Virus record (IMG/VR): IMGVR_UViG_3300035198_000132
Span: 1-25,010 of that record
Length of the DNA: 25,010 nt
Strand: one strand, 5' to 3'
From: a virus
The notes under the pieces were generated by a model. That model searched no databases, was not told the DNA's origin, and saw only the letters and a list, made by a program, of their open reading frames with translations. Positions 7,030 to 13,686 of the stretch are shown here, piece after piece. Each line of letters starts with the position of its first letter. Position 1 is the first letter of the stretch. A program made the position numbers and the translations under genes.

Positions 7030-8591
7030 TAGTAGACACCTCCGTAACCGAATTCATTCTGCATCCGCTGAAGCATTTGAGCGTCAGCCCAGTCTCGGGT
7101 CATTATATCGCCCTGAACAACTACGGGAGTGGCATACTGACGAGGTGGAAGTCCCCAAATTCTCCTGCGTCTCTCTTCACTGCTTATAGCCATCAGCCCT
7201 GTTTGATACTCCGCCACCTCTTTTTGAGCCCGTGTCCAGGGTGCAAGGTAATGGCGAGTGCCGAGATAGTAGCCAAGATAAGCCGCCCCCGCTCCCAGAG
7301 CGGCAGCGCCCGCTACCATTCCAAAGCCAGTAGCGATACCTCCCAAGACGCCACCATCAGCAGCTGCGCCAGCCCCAGCTCCTGCCCCAGCTCCCGCTGC
7401 GGCGCCTCCTATTCCTAATGCTTTCATAGCTGCGCCCGTGACGGTGGAAACAATCCCCAGCGCTCTCACAGCTTCAATCAATCGCATAACCCAAATGAAA
7501 GCATTCCCCAAAGAAGCAATAACGAGGGTAATAGCTGCGATGTAAGGCGCCCATTTGGCGAGTGCCTGAGCGAGCCATTGATGTTGAGCAAAGAAGTTCC
7601 CCAGCCAGACAACCATTTTCATAACCGTGTTAGCTATGCCGAAGATGGTGTTCCCCAGCGTCTCAAGTGCTGGTCGGTTCTGGGTTATCCATCTCATTAA
7701 GTTCTCAAAGAATTGACGGAAGAGTTGCATAAATTTGATAAGGTAGGGTGCGAGAGCGAAGCCAAGCTCTTCCCAAGCCTCACGAATTTGAGACCGCATT
7801 CTTTCCCAAGCCGCCGCAATCGTGTTGGCTTGGACTTGGAGGACAGGCTGAAGCTGTGAAGTTTGCTGGAGAAGGTTCTGAATAATTCTGTTGGCTTCGT
7901 CTGCTGAGAGCTCTACCTCTTCCATTCCGCCAGCAATCATAGCTCCCATTGCTTCCCCTGTTGCCCCCGCTTTTTCCATTTCCTTCTGCTGTCTCATCAT
8001 CGCCTGCGTGGTGAGTTCCTGTATCTCCTTCACATCCACTAATCCCATAGCTGCGTGCCTCAATGCCCGCGGCCAACCCTGAAGTGCCATCATAACAGCC
8101 TCTGCCATCTCGGTAATAGGTTGACCAGTAGCGGCGGCGAGCCGAGCTGCTACTGTCAAAGCATCTCGGAGGTCTATACCAGTCCTAAATGAGATACCTG
8201 AGAGGGTTCGCATAGCTTCCTTGACATCCTCAATGTAGAAGCCATATTTCTCCGAGAATTCCTTTGCCCAGCCAATCAGCTGTTGTGCCTTTTCCCTCCC
8301 GAATAAAGTTTCAAGTGAAAGCATAAACCTTTGCTCTTCCGCCGCCATCTGTCCAGCCTTCCAAGCTACCGCCCCCATAGCTGCGCCTATCGCCATTATC
8401 CCCATCGCTATTCTGCGAGTGAGCCCTTCTAACTCGCCCCACTGAGACATCGCTTGCCTCACGGCGACGGCTTTGGCATTCATTTTGTCAAGCCCAGTGA
8501 GGAGCTGTTGGTATCCGCCCGAGACCTTGCGGATAACCCCACTGGCGAGGTCTTGTGCTGAGATGATGAGTTTTAGTTCAGTCTCAGCCAT
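7029..8591 (-). CDS. Tail tape measure protein
   Basis: This is a 520-aa mostly helical protein with alanine- and glutamine-rich amphipathic stretches and hydrophobic segments (about 60-80, 350-370 and 415-445), including a GA-rich linker (AAAGAGAGAGAGAAADGG). The N-terminus (SAQDLASGVIRKVSGGYQQL) is typical of tape measure starts, and the IEDVKEAMRTLSGISFRTGIDLRDAL region is typical of TP901-like tape measures. It sets tail length and is probably ejected with DNA. With the usual rule of about 1.5 angstroms per residue, the tail tube would be near 80 nm, which is short. It begins directly after the stop of the -1 frame chaperone product (TAA then ATG). Confidence 0.85.
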   Translation of the reverse strand: MAETELKLIISAQDLASGVIRKVSGGYQQLLTGLDKMNAKAVAVRQAMSQWGELEGLTRRIAMGIMAIGAAMGAVAWKAGQMAAEEQRFMLSLETLFGREKAQQLIGWAKEFSEKYGFYIEDVKEAMRTLSGISFRTGIDLRDALTVAARLAAATGQPITEMAEAVMMALQGWPRALRHAAMGLVDVKEIQELTTQAMMRQQKEMEKAGATGEAMGAMIAGGMEEVELSADEANRIIQNLLQQTSQLQPVLQVQANTIAAAWERMRSQIREAWEELGFALAPYLIKFMQLFRQFFENLMRWITQNRPALETLGNTIFGIANTVMKMVVWLGNFFAQHQWLAQALAKWAPYIAAITLVIASLGNAFIWVMRLIEAVRALGIVSTVTGAAMKALGIGGAAAGAGAGAGAGAAADGGVLGGIATGFGMVAGAAALGAGAAYLGYYLGTRHYLAPWTRAQKEVAEYQTGLMAISSEERRRRIWGLPPRQYATPVVVQGDIMTRDWADAQMLQRMQNEFGYGGVY

Positions 8592-9103
8592 TTAGCCCTC
8601 CATCATTTCTCTTTCCTTTTCCGCTTGGAGGACTGCAACTGCGATAACTTCCCAGAAGGCGGAGAGGGGAAGGTCTCGGAGTTCAATGGGGTGGCGGTGG
8701 AGTTTGTCAAGGCAGATGGCAACAATTCCTCCCCACCACTTCCCAGCGTCAGTTTCACGAAAAAATCCAAGAGCTCTTCCCAATTAAGAACTCCGCAGAG
8801 TTCCATTGCCTTTGCAGATAGCCGATATATGAACCCTCCGACATAGTTTGCTAGCTCAAATAGCTCCTCCTCTGTCATCTCAGGCTCAACAAGGCATAAT
8901 TTTATCCATTTCACAGCTTCAAGGAGCTTTCTTGGTATCTTTTGCCCTTTGAATACTGTAGCAGGAGGGAGCATATCAATCTGCGTCATAACCTCTGCGA
9001 GCTTGGAAGCATCTCGGGGTTCACGAAGGCGAAACTTCACGCCCTCGTATTCCAACTCGGCTTCCTTCAGCGGTTTGTTTTTGAACTTCTCAATTATGCT
9101 CAT
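8592..9103 (-). CDS. Tail assembly chaperone, long form made by -1 frameshift (gpGT-like)
   Basis: This product reads zero frame from 9103 to 8759, slips back one base at TTTTTTC, and continues in the -1 frame to a TAA at 8594-8592, giving 170 aa (115 + 55). The -1 segment runs RETDAGKWWGGIVAICLDKL, then HPIELRDLPLSAFWEVIAVA and an acidic/basic helix. It is far more protein-like than the zero-frame tail it replaces. Its stop abuts the tape measure start. Tail phages commonly make a G and a GT chaperone by this mechanism at this exact position; GT bridges tail tube protein and tape measure. The frameshift itself is inferred from sequence. Confidence 0.7.
8603..9103 (-). CDS. Tail assembly chaperone, short form (gpG-like)
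   Basis: This is the 166-aa zero-frame product. Residues 1-115 form the folded chaperone part (ELEYEGVKFRLREPRDASKL; IKLCLVEPEMTEEELFELAN; AMELCGVLNWEELLDFF). After residue 115 the sequence turns into low-complexity S/T/P text (LTNSTATPLNSETFPSPPSG), as expected of DNA whose real constraint lies in the overlapping -1 frame. The protein lies between the major tail gene and the tape measure, the standard place for this chaperone. A related second gene lies at 18593-18952. Confidence 0.75.
   Translation of the reverse strand: MSIIEKFKNKPLKEAELEYEGVKFRLREPRDASKLAEVMTQIDMLPPATVFKGQKIPRKLLEAVKWIKLCLVEPEMTEEELFELANYVGGFIYRLSAKAMELCGVLNWEELLDFFVKLTLGSGGEELLPSALTNSTATPLNSETFPSPPSGKLSQLQSSKRKRKEK
8759..8765 (-). 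promoter_or_regulatory. Slippery heptamer TTTTTTC for -1 frameshift
   Basis: On the minus strand the zero-frame codons read GAT TTT TTC GTG (codons 113-116). The T TTT TTC heptamer fits the X XXY YYZ rule, so both tRNAs can re-pair as TTT TTT after slipping back one base. Reading then continues CGT GAA ACT to the TAA in front of the tape measure. G-rich sequence (GGGAAGTGGTGGGGAGG) lies about 15 nt after the site. CCACCGCCACCCC follows further on and could pair with it to make a stimulatory stem; I have not computed that fold. Confidence 0.65.
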
Positions 9104-9109
9104 CGCTCA

Positions 9110-9502
9110 TCAGGTCTTCGTCAATGCTCCAACGCCAACGAACTCCGCGTTCTCGGTCAAGGGGTTCGCCACCCTCAGTCCGTGTGTGCGGGGGATGGCT
9201 GTGCCAGAGAGGGTGACGGTCGTCGGGGTGGTGCCAGGGAAGGTAACAGCGAACTGGATCGAGACCTCTGTTGGATTAAGGAAAAGGTCTATGAAGCCGA
9301 GCGCAGCTTCTATGAGCTTCGTGCAGGTGATAGACCAGCCTCTCTGCCCTATCTCGGGGTGTTTCCACTCATCCTGCAGAGCGGTGGTATCAATGTGGTC
9401 TACTTCAAGCCTCAGCTCGCCCTCCGTGTAAGTTGCAAGGACATCCAAAGTGCCGTATTTCCATAGCGTGATGTCCTTTGCCACAAGCCTATAGGTTGGC
9501 AT
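9110..9502 (-). CDS. Major tail (tube) protein
   Basis: This is about 130 aa and beta-rich (MPTYRLVAKDITLWKYGTLD; VTFPGTTPTTVTLSGTAIPR), located between the tail terminator and the tail chaperones. That is the expected position of the tail tube subunit in short-tailed siphoviruses. Length and strand pattern fit a minimal tube fold (GELRLEVDHIDTTALQDEW near residues 28-47 resembles the exposed loop seen in many tube proteins). The start could be the ATG at 9502 (TGATG overlap with the upstream stop) or the TTG at 9505; GGAGGTGAAAT serves either. The call rests mainly on position. Confidence 0.65.
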   Translation of the reverse strand: MPTYRLVAKDITLWKYGTLDVLATYTEGELRLEVDHIDTTALQDEWKHPEIGQRGWSITCTKLIEAALGFIDLFLNPTEVSIQFAVTFPGTTPTTVTLSGTAIPRTHGLRVANPLTENAEFVGVGALTKT

Positions 9503-9945
9503 CAAATTTCACCTCCTTCGTGATTGATACGAATGTTCACGATACCCTTCGTAAAGGAAGGGTCGGAATAGTCAGTTGCGATGTCAGTGAATTCTATCGG
9601 CTCATTCTCCACTCGCTGGTCTCGGAGGAAGTCAACGAGAGCGTCAATGTATCGCAAAAGAACGCTGTTTCGTTCCCCTTTTTGCCCTACTGGTTCCCGT
9701 AGACATACCTGAATTTGGAAAGTAGAGAGAAAAACCTGCCTTTGAGCCGAGCTCTCCGCCCCAGGTGATGAGGAGATGAGGTAAACGATACAGGCTGGCG
9801 TGATGTCCCTATCGGGTGCGAATTCCTTCTCCTTTGCGAAAAGCCTGATTGGATTGAGCCCTCGCTGGGAAAGAAGGGAATTCAGCCCCGTTGTGGGGTC
9901 AGTTATGAGGTTGTAGAGGGAATTAGTGATGGAATAGAAGCTCAC
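9502..9945 (-). CDS. Tail terminator / Mu gp37-like connector protein
   Basis: This 147-aa protein starts at GTG 9945, which overlaps the TGA of the upstream gene (GTGA). The N-terminus is helical (ITNSLYNLITDPTTGLNSLL), then strands follow (ACIVYLISSSPGAESSAQRQ; TFQIQVCLREP). The C-terminus (DYSDPSFTKGIVNIRINHEG) ends in paired strands. This alpha/beta plan and its place after the gp36-like protein match tail terminator or minor tail proteins of Mu-like heads joined to siphovirus tails. The subunit would cap the tail tube and dock to the head. Confidence 0.6.
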   Translation of the reverse strand: MSFYSITNSLYNLITDPTTGLNSLLSQRGLNPIRLFAKEKEFAPDRDITPACIVYLISSSPGAESSAQRQVFLSTFQIQVCLREPVGQKGERNSVLLRYIDALVDFLRDQRVENEPIEFTDIATDYSDPSFTKGIVNIRINHEGGEI

Positions 9946-10379
9946 GCTGTATCACCAAACCCTTCATCTTTCTTTTTGAGCTTTATCAAGGGGTCAACGA
10001 GGTCGTGAAGATAGGATGGCTCTTCCCCGCCCTCAATTGCGTGCCTCACCAAGCCCTTGATTGCCCGCTTCCCTTCCACTATATCATCAAGCATACTCTC
10101 CACCTCGTCGCCTAATTCCTTGACCCAAGCTTCCTCCGCCTCCGTTAATGCCACCCTGCGAGCCCTCATAAGTAAATAAGCGGCGTATTGAGCTATGAGG
10201 GATTTCAAGCCAGCGGGAGGTGTCTCATCATCCGCTGGGAGGGTGAAGTAGGGAGCGAGACGGTCTTTCACTCTCGCCTCAGCGTTCTCAATAGCCCCAT
10301 TAATCTGGTCAATAGTGAAGCCGTAGCTGTCCCAGTCGTGAATAAATGGCTTGATGTCGGCGTCAGTTATCCACGCCAT
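9942..10379 (-). CDS. Mu gp36-like head-tail connector (DUF1320-like)
   Basis: This 145-aa helical protein opens MAWITDADIKPFIHDWDSYG and contains DQINGAIENAEARVKDRLAPYF, SLIAQYAAYLLMRARR and RAIKGLVRHAIEG. That spacing matches the DUF1320/gp36 family encoded after the capsid genes in Mu-like phages: an early D-x-x-x-F/Y helix, an E-A-E-A-R helix, and a YAAYLLxRAR helix. The family is considered a head-completion or adaptor protein. The gene overlaps its upstream neighbour by 17 nt and has only a weak ribosome binding site (AGGTGATACAGG), so it is probably translationally coupled. Confidence 0.75.
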   Translation of the reverse strand: MAWITDADIKPFIHDWDSYGFTIDQINGAIENAEARVKDRLAPYFTLPADDETPPAGLKSLIAQYAAYLLMRARRVALTEAEEAWVKELGDEVESMLDDIVEGKRAIKGLVRHAIEGGEEPSYLHDLVDPLIKLKKKDEGFGDTA

Positions 10380-10761
10380 CCTGTATCACCTGCCTTAATC
10401 TCTCTTCTACCTTCTCGGCGAGCTCGTTAGGGATAACAACACAGCTGCGGAAATAAATGTCCTCAAGCTCCTTTATGCCGAGTTCATTTTTGAAAACTGT
10501 GCAGAGAGGAATGTCAAGGTAAGTGTAGTTTTCCCAGTCTTTGCCCCTCAATTTCACAGCCTTATCGCAACTATACATATCGCTCTCAAAGTAGATGACT
10601 TCTGACCAAAGTCCTTCATAGGGTTCGCCTAATCCACATCGTAGGTCAGGGATGAGGTCTTTGAGGAGGGAAACTATTAGCTTGCCCGCCCTCAAGAGCT
10701 CTCTTCGCCCTTTAGCGAGATGTTTTGCTCCCTTCTTTAAGTGCGTGAGGATGGGATGCAA
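10363..10761 (-). CDS. Unknown late protein in connector region
   Basis: This is a 132-aa protein from a TTG start at 10761, placed by GGAGGGAAATAA directly upstream; that site is formed by the end of the previous gene. The N-terminus is basic and helical (THLKKGAKHLAKGRRELLRA). The middle is mixed with several aromatic residues and four cysteines (LRCGLGEPYEG, MYSCDKAVKL, IPLCTVF, FRSCVVIP), and the end is an acidic/basic helix (ELAEKVEERLRQVIQDGVDN). No family is recognised. The location between gp35-like and gp36-like genes suggests a small virion or assembly protein. Confidence 0.55.
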   Translation of the reverse strand: MHPILTHLKKGAKHLAKGRRELLRAGKLIVSLLKDLIPDLRCGLGEPYEGLWSEVIYFESDMYSCDKAVKLRGKDWENYTYLDIPLCTVFKNELGIKELEDIYFRSCVVIPNELAEKVEERLRQVIQDGVDN

Positions 10762-10950
10762 TTATTTCCCTCCTTTTTTCTTTGGCTTCTTCTCAGCGAG
10801 GTCTATCTCTCCGCCCTCATCCTCTACCAGCTCGGCAAGCTCTCGCTTTATAAGCTCCTCCGCTTGCTCATCGGGTAGCTCTATCACATCGCCAGCGAGA
10901 TAGTTCCGTGAGCCGACCGTCAATGTGGTTTTGAGCAATACTTTCACCAT
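10762..10950 (-). CDS. gp35-like small protein, copy 3
   Basis: This 62-aa protein opens MVKVLLKTTLTVGSRNYLAG. Its core pattern (a K-V-hydrophobic strand, then AGDVIELPDEQAEELIKREL) is shared with the proteins at 11000-11179 and 12031-12234. A lysine-rich tail (AEKKPKKKGGK) follows, whose last codons form the ribosome binding site of the next gene. Such short proteins after the capsid gene are common in Mu-like heads (gp35 position) and may be minor head or folding factors. The function is not established. Confidence 0.65.
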   Translation of the reverse strand: MVKVLLKTTLTVGSRNYLAGDVIELPDEQAEELIKRELAELVEDEGGEIDLAEKKPKKKGGK

Positions 10951-10953
10951 CTC

Positions 10954-11016
10954 TTAATTCCCTCCTTTCGGTGGCTTGGGTGCTTTAGGCTTGGGTGCTT
11001 TAGGCTTTCTTGCCAC
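10954..11016 (-). CDS. Possible 20-aa basic peptide
   Basis: A GTG at 11016 lies behind GGAGGTGGTAAGA and opens a 20-codon frame, ARKPKAPKPKAPKPPKGGN after the initiator. It overlaps the end of the previous gene and ends three bases before the next start. Its last codons supply the GGAGGG site for the following gene. The coding text is dominated by a 15-bp tandem repeat (10976-11005). A strong ribosome binding site and tight spacing argue for translation. Its size and repetitive composition argue that it may only be a coupling leader. Confidence 0.35.
   Translation of the reverse strand: MARKPKAPKPKAPKPPKGGN
10976..11005 (-). repeat. 15-bp direct tandem repeat, two copies
   Basis: The unit on the plus strand is TTGGGTGCTTTAGGC, repeated exactly at 10976-10990 and 10991-11005. 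On the coding strand it encodes two KPKAP-type blocks of the 20-aa peptide and overlaps the end of the gp35-like copy 2 gene. It probably arose by local slippage. Confidence 0.85.
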
Positions 11017-11179
11017 TCTTACCACCTCCTTCCGCAAGCTGTTGGATTTCCTCAACGATTTCCGCTACCTTCAGGTCGTCAACGAGGTAGCGTGCAACGA
11101 GCTCGGGAACCTCTATGATGTCCCCAGGCTTCATTGGGTTGCGTCCAAAAAGGTAGTCGGTCTTGAATTTGACCTTCAT
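11000..11179 (-). CDS. gp35-like small protein, copy 2
   Basis: This 59-aa protein starts at ATG 11179, which overlaps the methylase stop as ATGA behind GGAGGTGATGTCAA. It opens MKVKFKTDYLFGRNPMKPGD and continues IIEVPELVARYLVDDLKVAE, matching the GD-I-IEVPE-x-A-x-YL-x-x-L-x-VAE core of the related genes on both sides. A glycine/lysine tail (EGGGKSGKKA) ends it. The three related genes and their position after the capsid gene suggest a small head-associated family. Confidence 0.7.
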   Translation of the reverse strand: MKVKFKTDYLFGRNPMKPGDIIEVPELVARYLVDDLKVAEIVEEIQQLAEGGGKSGKKA

Positions 11180-12030
11180 TTGACATCACCTCCATTTGGG
11201 AGTTCGTAATTAAACCAGAGGCTTTCCGTTTTATGGGGAAGCCTACCTCCCGTCTGATTAGTGTTGGGGAGGCAAATCAACCGCTCAATATCAATCCTTT
11301 TCCATCCTGCATCCTCTAAAACCTTATAAGCAGGATGAGGATAGCCTGATAGCAATGCCTTCCCTTTAATACCGAGAAGGAGATTGAATAGGTCTTCGTA
11401 ATCCTCCACACTCAGCGGATATTTCATAGTGCCTTTGGAATAGGTAAGGGGGTAATAAGGAGGGTCAAGGTAAAAGAAGGTGTCTTCTCTGTCATAGCGA
11501 GGGATAACATTGCGAAAGTCGTCATTTTCTATTTGGACATTAGCGAGACGGCGATGGACTGCTTCCAACAAAATTTCGCTATTAGACCAAGTTTTTGCCC
11601 TTGTAGCTGTTTTAACTTCATATCCCCAGCTTTCCCCTTGTCTTCCAAATGATTGCCGTATTGTGAGAAAATAGTAATAAGCCCTTTCTACATCGTTTAA
11701 ATCATCTCTTTTTAGCATTTCCTTCGCATAATTGAATTCCTCTCGTGAAGAGAGTGTCCACGAGACCAGCTCGTAAAATCGTTTGAACTTCTCCTCATCC
11801 CTTACCACTCGGAAGAGATTGACCAAGTCTCCGTCTATATCGTTATAGACCTCTGCAGGGGATGGAGGTTTCCTGAATAATAGAACTGCCCCACCGCCAA
11901 AGACCTCTACATAGGTATGGTGCGGTGGTATCATTTTTAAAAGATGACGAGATAGATACCACTTCCCGCCTGGTATCGGTAGGAATGACCTGTTTATCTT
12001 TATCGGTTCCTCAGCGAAGCAGATGACCAT
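11176..12030 (-). CDS. DNA adenine methylase, D12 class (Dam-like)
   Basis: This 284-aa N6-adenine methyltransferase uses S-adenosylmethionine to methylate adenine in duplex DNA. The sequence shows IPGGKWYLSRHLLKMIPPHH (residues 19-38), a YVEVFGGGAVLLF motif (40-52) forming the cofactor site, EVYNDIDGDLVNLFRVV as the next D12 element, and the catalytic DPPY at 189-192. The length is normal for the class and no restriction partner is nearby, so it is an orphan enzyme. It lies inside the head operon between two gp35-like genes, which is unusual and typical of a cargo (moron) gene. Likely roles are protection of phage DNA from host restriction or marking DNA for packaging; both are inference. 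Confidence 0.9.
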   Translation of the reverse strand: MVICFAEEPIKINRSFLPIPGGKWYLSRHLLKMIPPHHTYVEVFGGGAVLLFRKPPSPAEVYNDIDGDLVNLFRVVRDEEKFKRFYELVSWTLSSREEFNYAKEMLKRDDLNDVERAYYYFLTIRQSFGRQGESWGYEVKTATRAKTWSNSEILLEAVHRRLANVQIENDDFRNVIPRYDREDTFFYLDPPYYPLTYSKGTMKYPLSVEDYEDLFNLLLGIKGKALLSGYPHPAYKVLEDAGWKRIDIERLICLPNTNQTGGRLPHKTESLWFNYELPNGGDVK

Positions 12031-12234
12031 TCAATCACCTTCCTTATACTTCGCTTTTCCCTTCCCTGTTGAGCTCATCGCATAGCGGGGTGGGTTGCCT
12101 GTTATTATCACTGGCTCCGCTATGCCCAGCTCCTCAAGGAAGTAGGCTAATGGCTCGGGGACTTGATAAATATCCCCTGCCTTCGCTTTCTCCTTTCCCA
12201 AGTCATATTCTTTTAGAAAGCGAACCGCTTTCAT
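12031..12234 (-). CDS. gp35-like small protein, copy 1
   Basis: This 67-aa protein starts at ATG 12234 behind GGAAAGGAGATAGAAA. It opens MKAVRFLKEYDLGKEKAKAG and continues DIYQVPEPLAYFLEELGIAE, the same plan as the two later copies (strand, A/P-GD-I-x-x-VPE, helix ending LG/LK-[IV]AE). The tail is polar (STGKGKAKYKEGD). It lies directly after the capsid gene, the position of gp35 in Mu. Its stop abuts the methylase start. Confidence 0.65.
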   Translation of the reverse strand: MKAVRFLKEYDLGKEKAKAGDIYQVPEPLAYFLEELGIAEPVIITGNPPRYAMSSTGKGKAKYKEGD

Positions 12235-12250
12235 TTTCTATCTCCTTTCC

Positions 12251-12301
12251 CTCTGGGGAGGGGGAAGAAAGGAGGTGAGCCCCAAGACCCCCTCCCCAGA
12301 G
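12251..12301 (-). ncRNA. Intergenic stem-loop after capsid gene, 14-bp stem
   Basis: CTCTGGGGAGGGGG (12251-12264) and CCCCCTCCCCAGAG (12288-12301) are exact inverted repeats, giving a 14-bp GC-rich stem with a 23-nt loop. On the transcript strand the loop contains CTCACCTCCTTTCTTCC, close to the 3' end of bacterial 16S rRNA. No T-run follows on the minus strand, so it is not a classical terminator. It may stabilise capsid mRNA or act in translation control. Confidence 0.6.
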
Positions 12302-12314
12302 TTCAGCGAAGAGG

Positions 12315-12335
12315 AAGGGAGGTGATTTCTCCCTT
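12315..12335 (-). ncRNA. Short stem-loop directly after capsid stop
   Basis: The minus strand reads AAGGGAG, AAATCAC, CTCCCTT, making a 7-bp stem. Loop and descending arm carry ATCACCTCC, again identical to part of the 16S rRNA tail. It begins a few bases after the capsid stop at 12341. Confidence 0.4.
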
Positions 12336-12340
12336 ATCTA

Positions 12341-13336
12341 TCAGGCTACTGTGGCTATAACCAGCCAGTTGGGATGATAGATGACGGGTAATCCATACTC
12401 GCCAACTATCACCCATACGCCTGCGGGGTCTTCCTCCATTGTGGTGAAGACGAACCTGCCAGGCTTGTGGTTGTTATAGAGGCTGGGTGCCTGTCTGAAC
12501 CCGCCGAAGTTGTCGCCCGCTTCTCCTAATGCCAAGAGGATGAACTTGTTGTCGGGAACGAACTTCGCTGTCGTTGTGCCATCCAAATCGGTGTAGAGTG
12601 CGTCGTAGACATAGAGCTTCTCAATGCCCAAGATGGTGGCGAATATCGTTGGGTCGGTGGGGTTGATGATGTTGCCCATTAGGAGGTTCCTGATGGCGGA
12701 GTTCTGAACCATATAAGCGAAGACGGTGGAATTGCAGAGCCCAACGATGTGGGTTCCGCCGTTCTGAGCGATTATCTGCTTCCAAGCGAGGACATTGCCG
12801 ATGACATCCGCTGTTGTGGTGGAGCTCCATAAGGGGGAAGCGGTGACCTTGTTAGTGGAGGGAATGCCATAGTCAACGGAGAAGGAATAGCCAGTGAGCG
12901 AAGAGATGAAGGTGATTGCTCCGTTGGTCAGAGCGGACATTATGAGCCATTCCTTCTCTATGTCAACTTGGCGGTTCAGCCTCACAACAGCCTCCGCAAC
13001 CTGTTTCTCAGCCGCAGCCGCATAGGTGCCAGGATAACGGAGATACTCCAATATGCTCTCCGTGAGGAGGGTCTTGGCTTTGATGAAGGCTGAGGGAGCG
13101 GTCTTGACCGTCTGGGGATAGAAGGGGACTATCCTTGCCTCTCCATCTCGGGGAACAAGTCCCGCCCTCTGCCTACCTCTATCCAAGACCTCCCAAGTGA
13201 AGTTATCGGTGAAGTCTGGCTCATCGGGTAGGAGCTGGGAGCCTATGAACTTCGGCGCAGGCGTTGCCTCTATGACCTTCTGAAGGACTATCGGTCTAAG
13301 CTGTGGATAATCAGCTATCGTAGGTAAACCAGGCAT
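12341..13336 (-). CDS. Major capsid protein (gpE family)
   Basis: This 331-aa protein forms the capsid shell. The N-terminal arm (LPTIADYPQLRPIVLQKVIE), the FTWEVLDRGRQRAGLVPRDG segment and the helix AAAAEKQVAEAVVRLNRQVD (the spine-helix-like stretch) fit gpE-type capsid proteins of the HK97 fold. Late strands include FVPDNKFILLALGEAGDNFG and RFVFTTMEEDPAGVWVIVGE. It starts at ATG 13336 behind the strong site GAGAGGAGGTGAATAAGTAA and follows the decoration gene, as in lambda (D then E). Two hairpins follow the gene, consistent with high expression. Confidence 0.85.
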   Translation of the reverse strand: MPGLPTIADYPQLRPIVLQKVIEATPAPKFIGSQLLPDEPDFTDNFTWEVLDRGRQRAGLVPRDGEARIVPFYPQTVKTAPSAFIKAKTLLTESILEYLRYPGTYAAAAEKQVAEAVVRLNRQVDIEKEWLIMSALTNGAITFISSLTGYSFSVDYGIPSTNKVTASPLWSSTTTADVIGNVLAWKQIIAQNGGTHIVGLCNSTVFAYMVQNSAIRNLLMGNIINPTDPTIFATILGIEKLYVYDALYTDLDGTTTAKFVPDNKFILLALGEAGDNFGGFRQAPSLYNNHKPGRFVFTTMEEDPAGVWVIVGEYGLPVIYHPNWLVIATVA

Positions 13337-13358
13337 TTACTTATTCACCTCCTCTCAA

Positions 13359-13667
13359 TTACAGGAATATACAGCCTTTAAGCTGGCTCTCAGCTGTGGC
13401 ATCCAAGCCCGTAATGGCACTGCGGTAGAATATGCCGTGAACGAGCATATTGGTTCCCACATCGCCATTAGTGGCATCTACATCCTCCATCAGGATGCCC
13501 ACAGCTGTCTGGCGTCCATCGGTAGCGGAAGCGGAATAAGGTCCATACTTTCCAGACGCCGTTATCTTGCCCAGGACTGTCCCTGCGGAGAGCTTATAGC
13601 CCTGAGCGATTGTGATGCGTATCCTCGCATCTACTCCGTGACCACTTGCTAAAAAGGTTGTAGGCAT
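13359..13667 (-). CDS. Head decoration protein (gpD-like)
   Basis: This 102-aa protein, HGVDARIRITIAQGYKLSAG followed by TVLGKITASGKYGPYSASATDG and ILMEDVDATNGD, shows the standard decoration-protein pattern: an early GxxLxxGTVLG turn, then the YxPxxxxxxDG turn and the A-V-GIL-x-x-x-V-D strand. Trimers sit on the capsid surface and stabilise it after DNA filling. It is placed directly before the capsid gene. The start at 13667 has GGAGGTGATGTTTGA. Confidence 0.85.
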   Translation of the reverse strand: MPTTFLASGHGVDARIRITIAQGYKLSAGTVLGKITASGKYGPYSASATDGRQTAVGILMEDVDATNGDVGTNMLVHGIFYRSAITGLDATAESQLKGCIFL

Positions 13668-13686
13668 TCAAACATCACCTCCTGAA

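Noticed and set aside
12271-12330. Short plus-strand peptide after GGAGGTGAGCC
   Set aside because: Seventeen codons, antisense to the operon and overlapping its own ribosome site; its P-S-P-E-F text recalls the early 60-aa protein but is probably coincidence.
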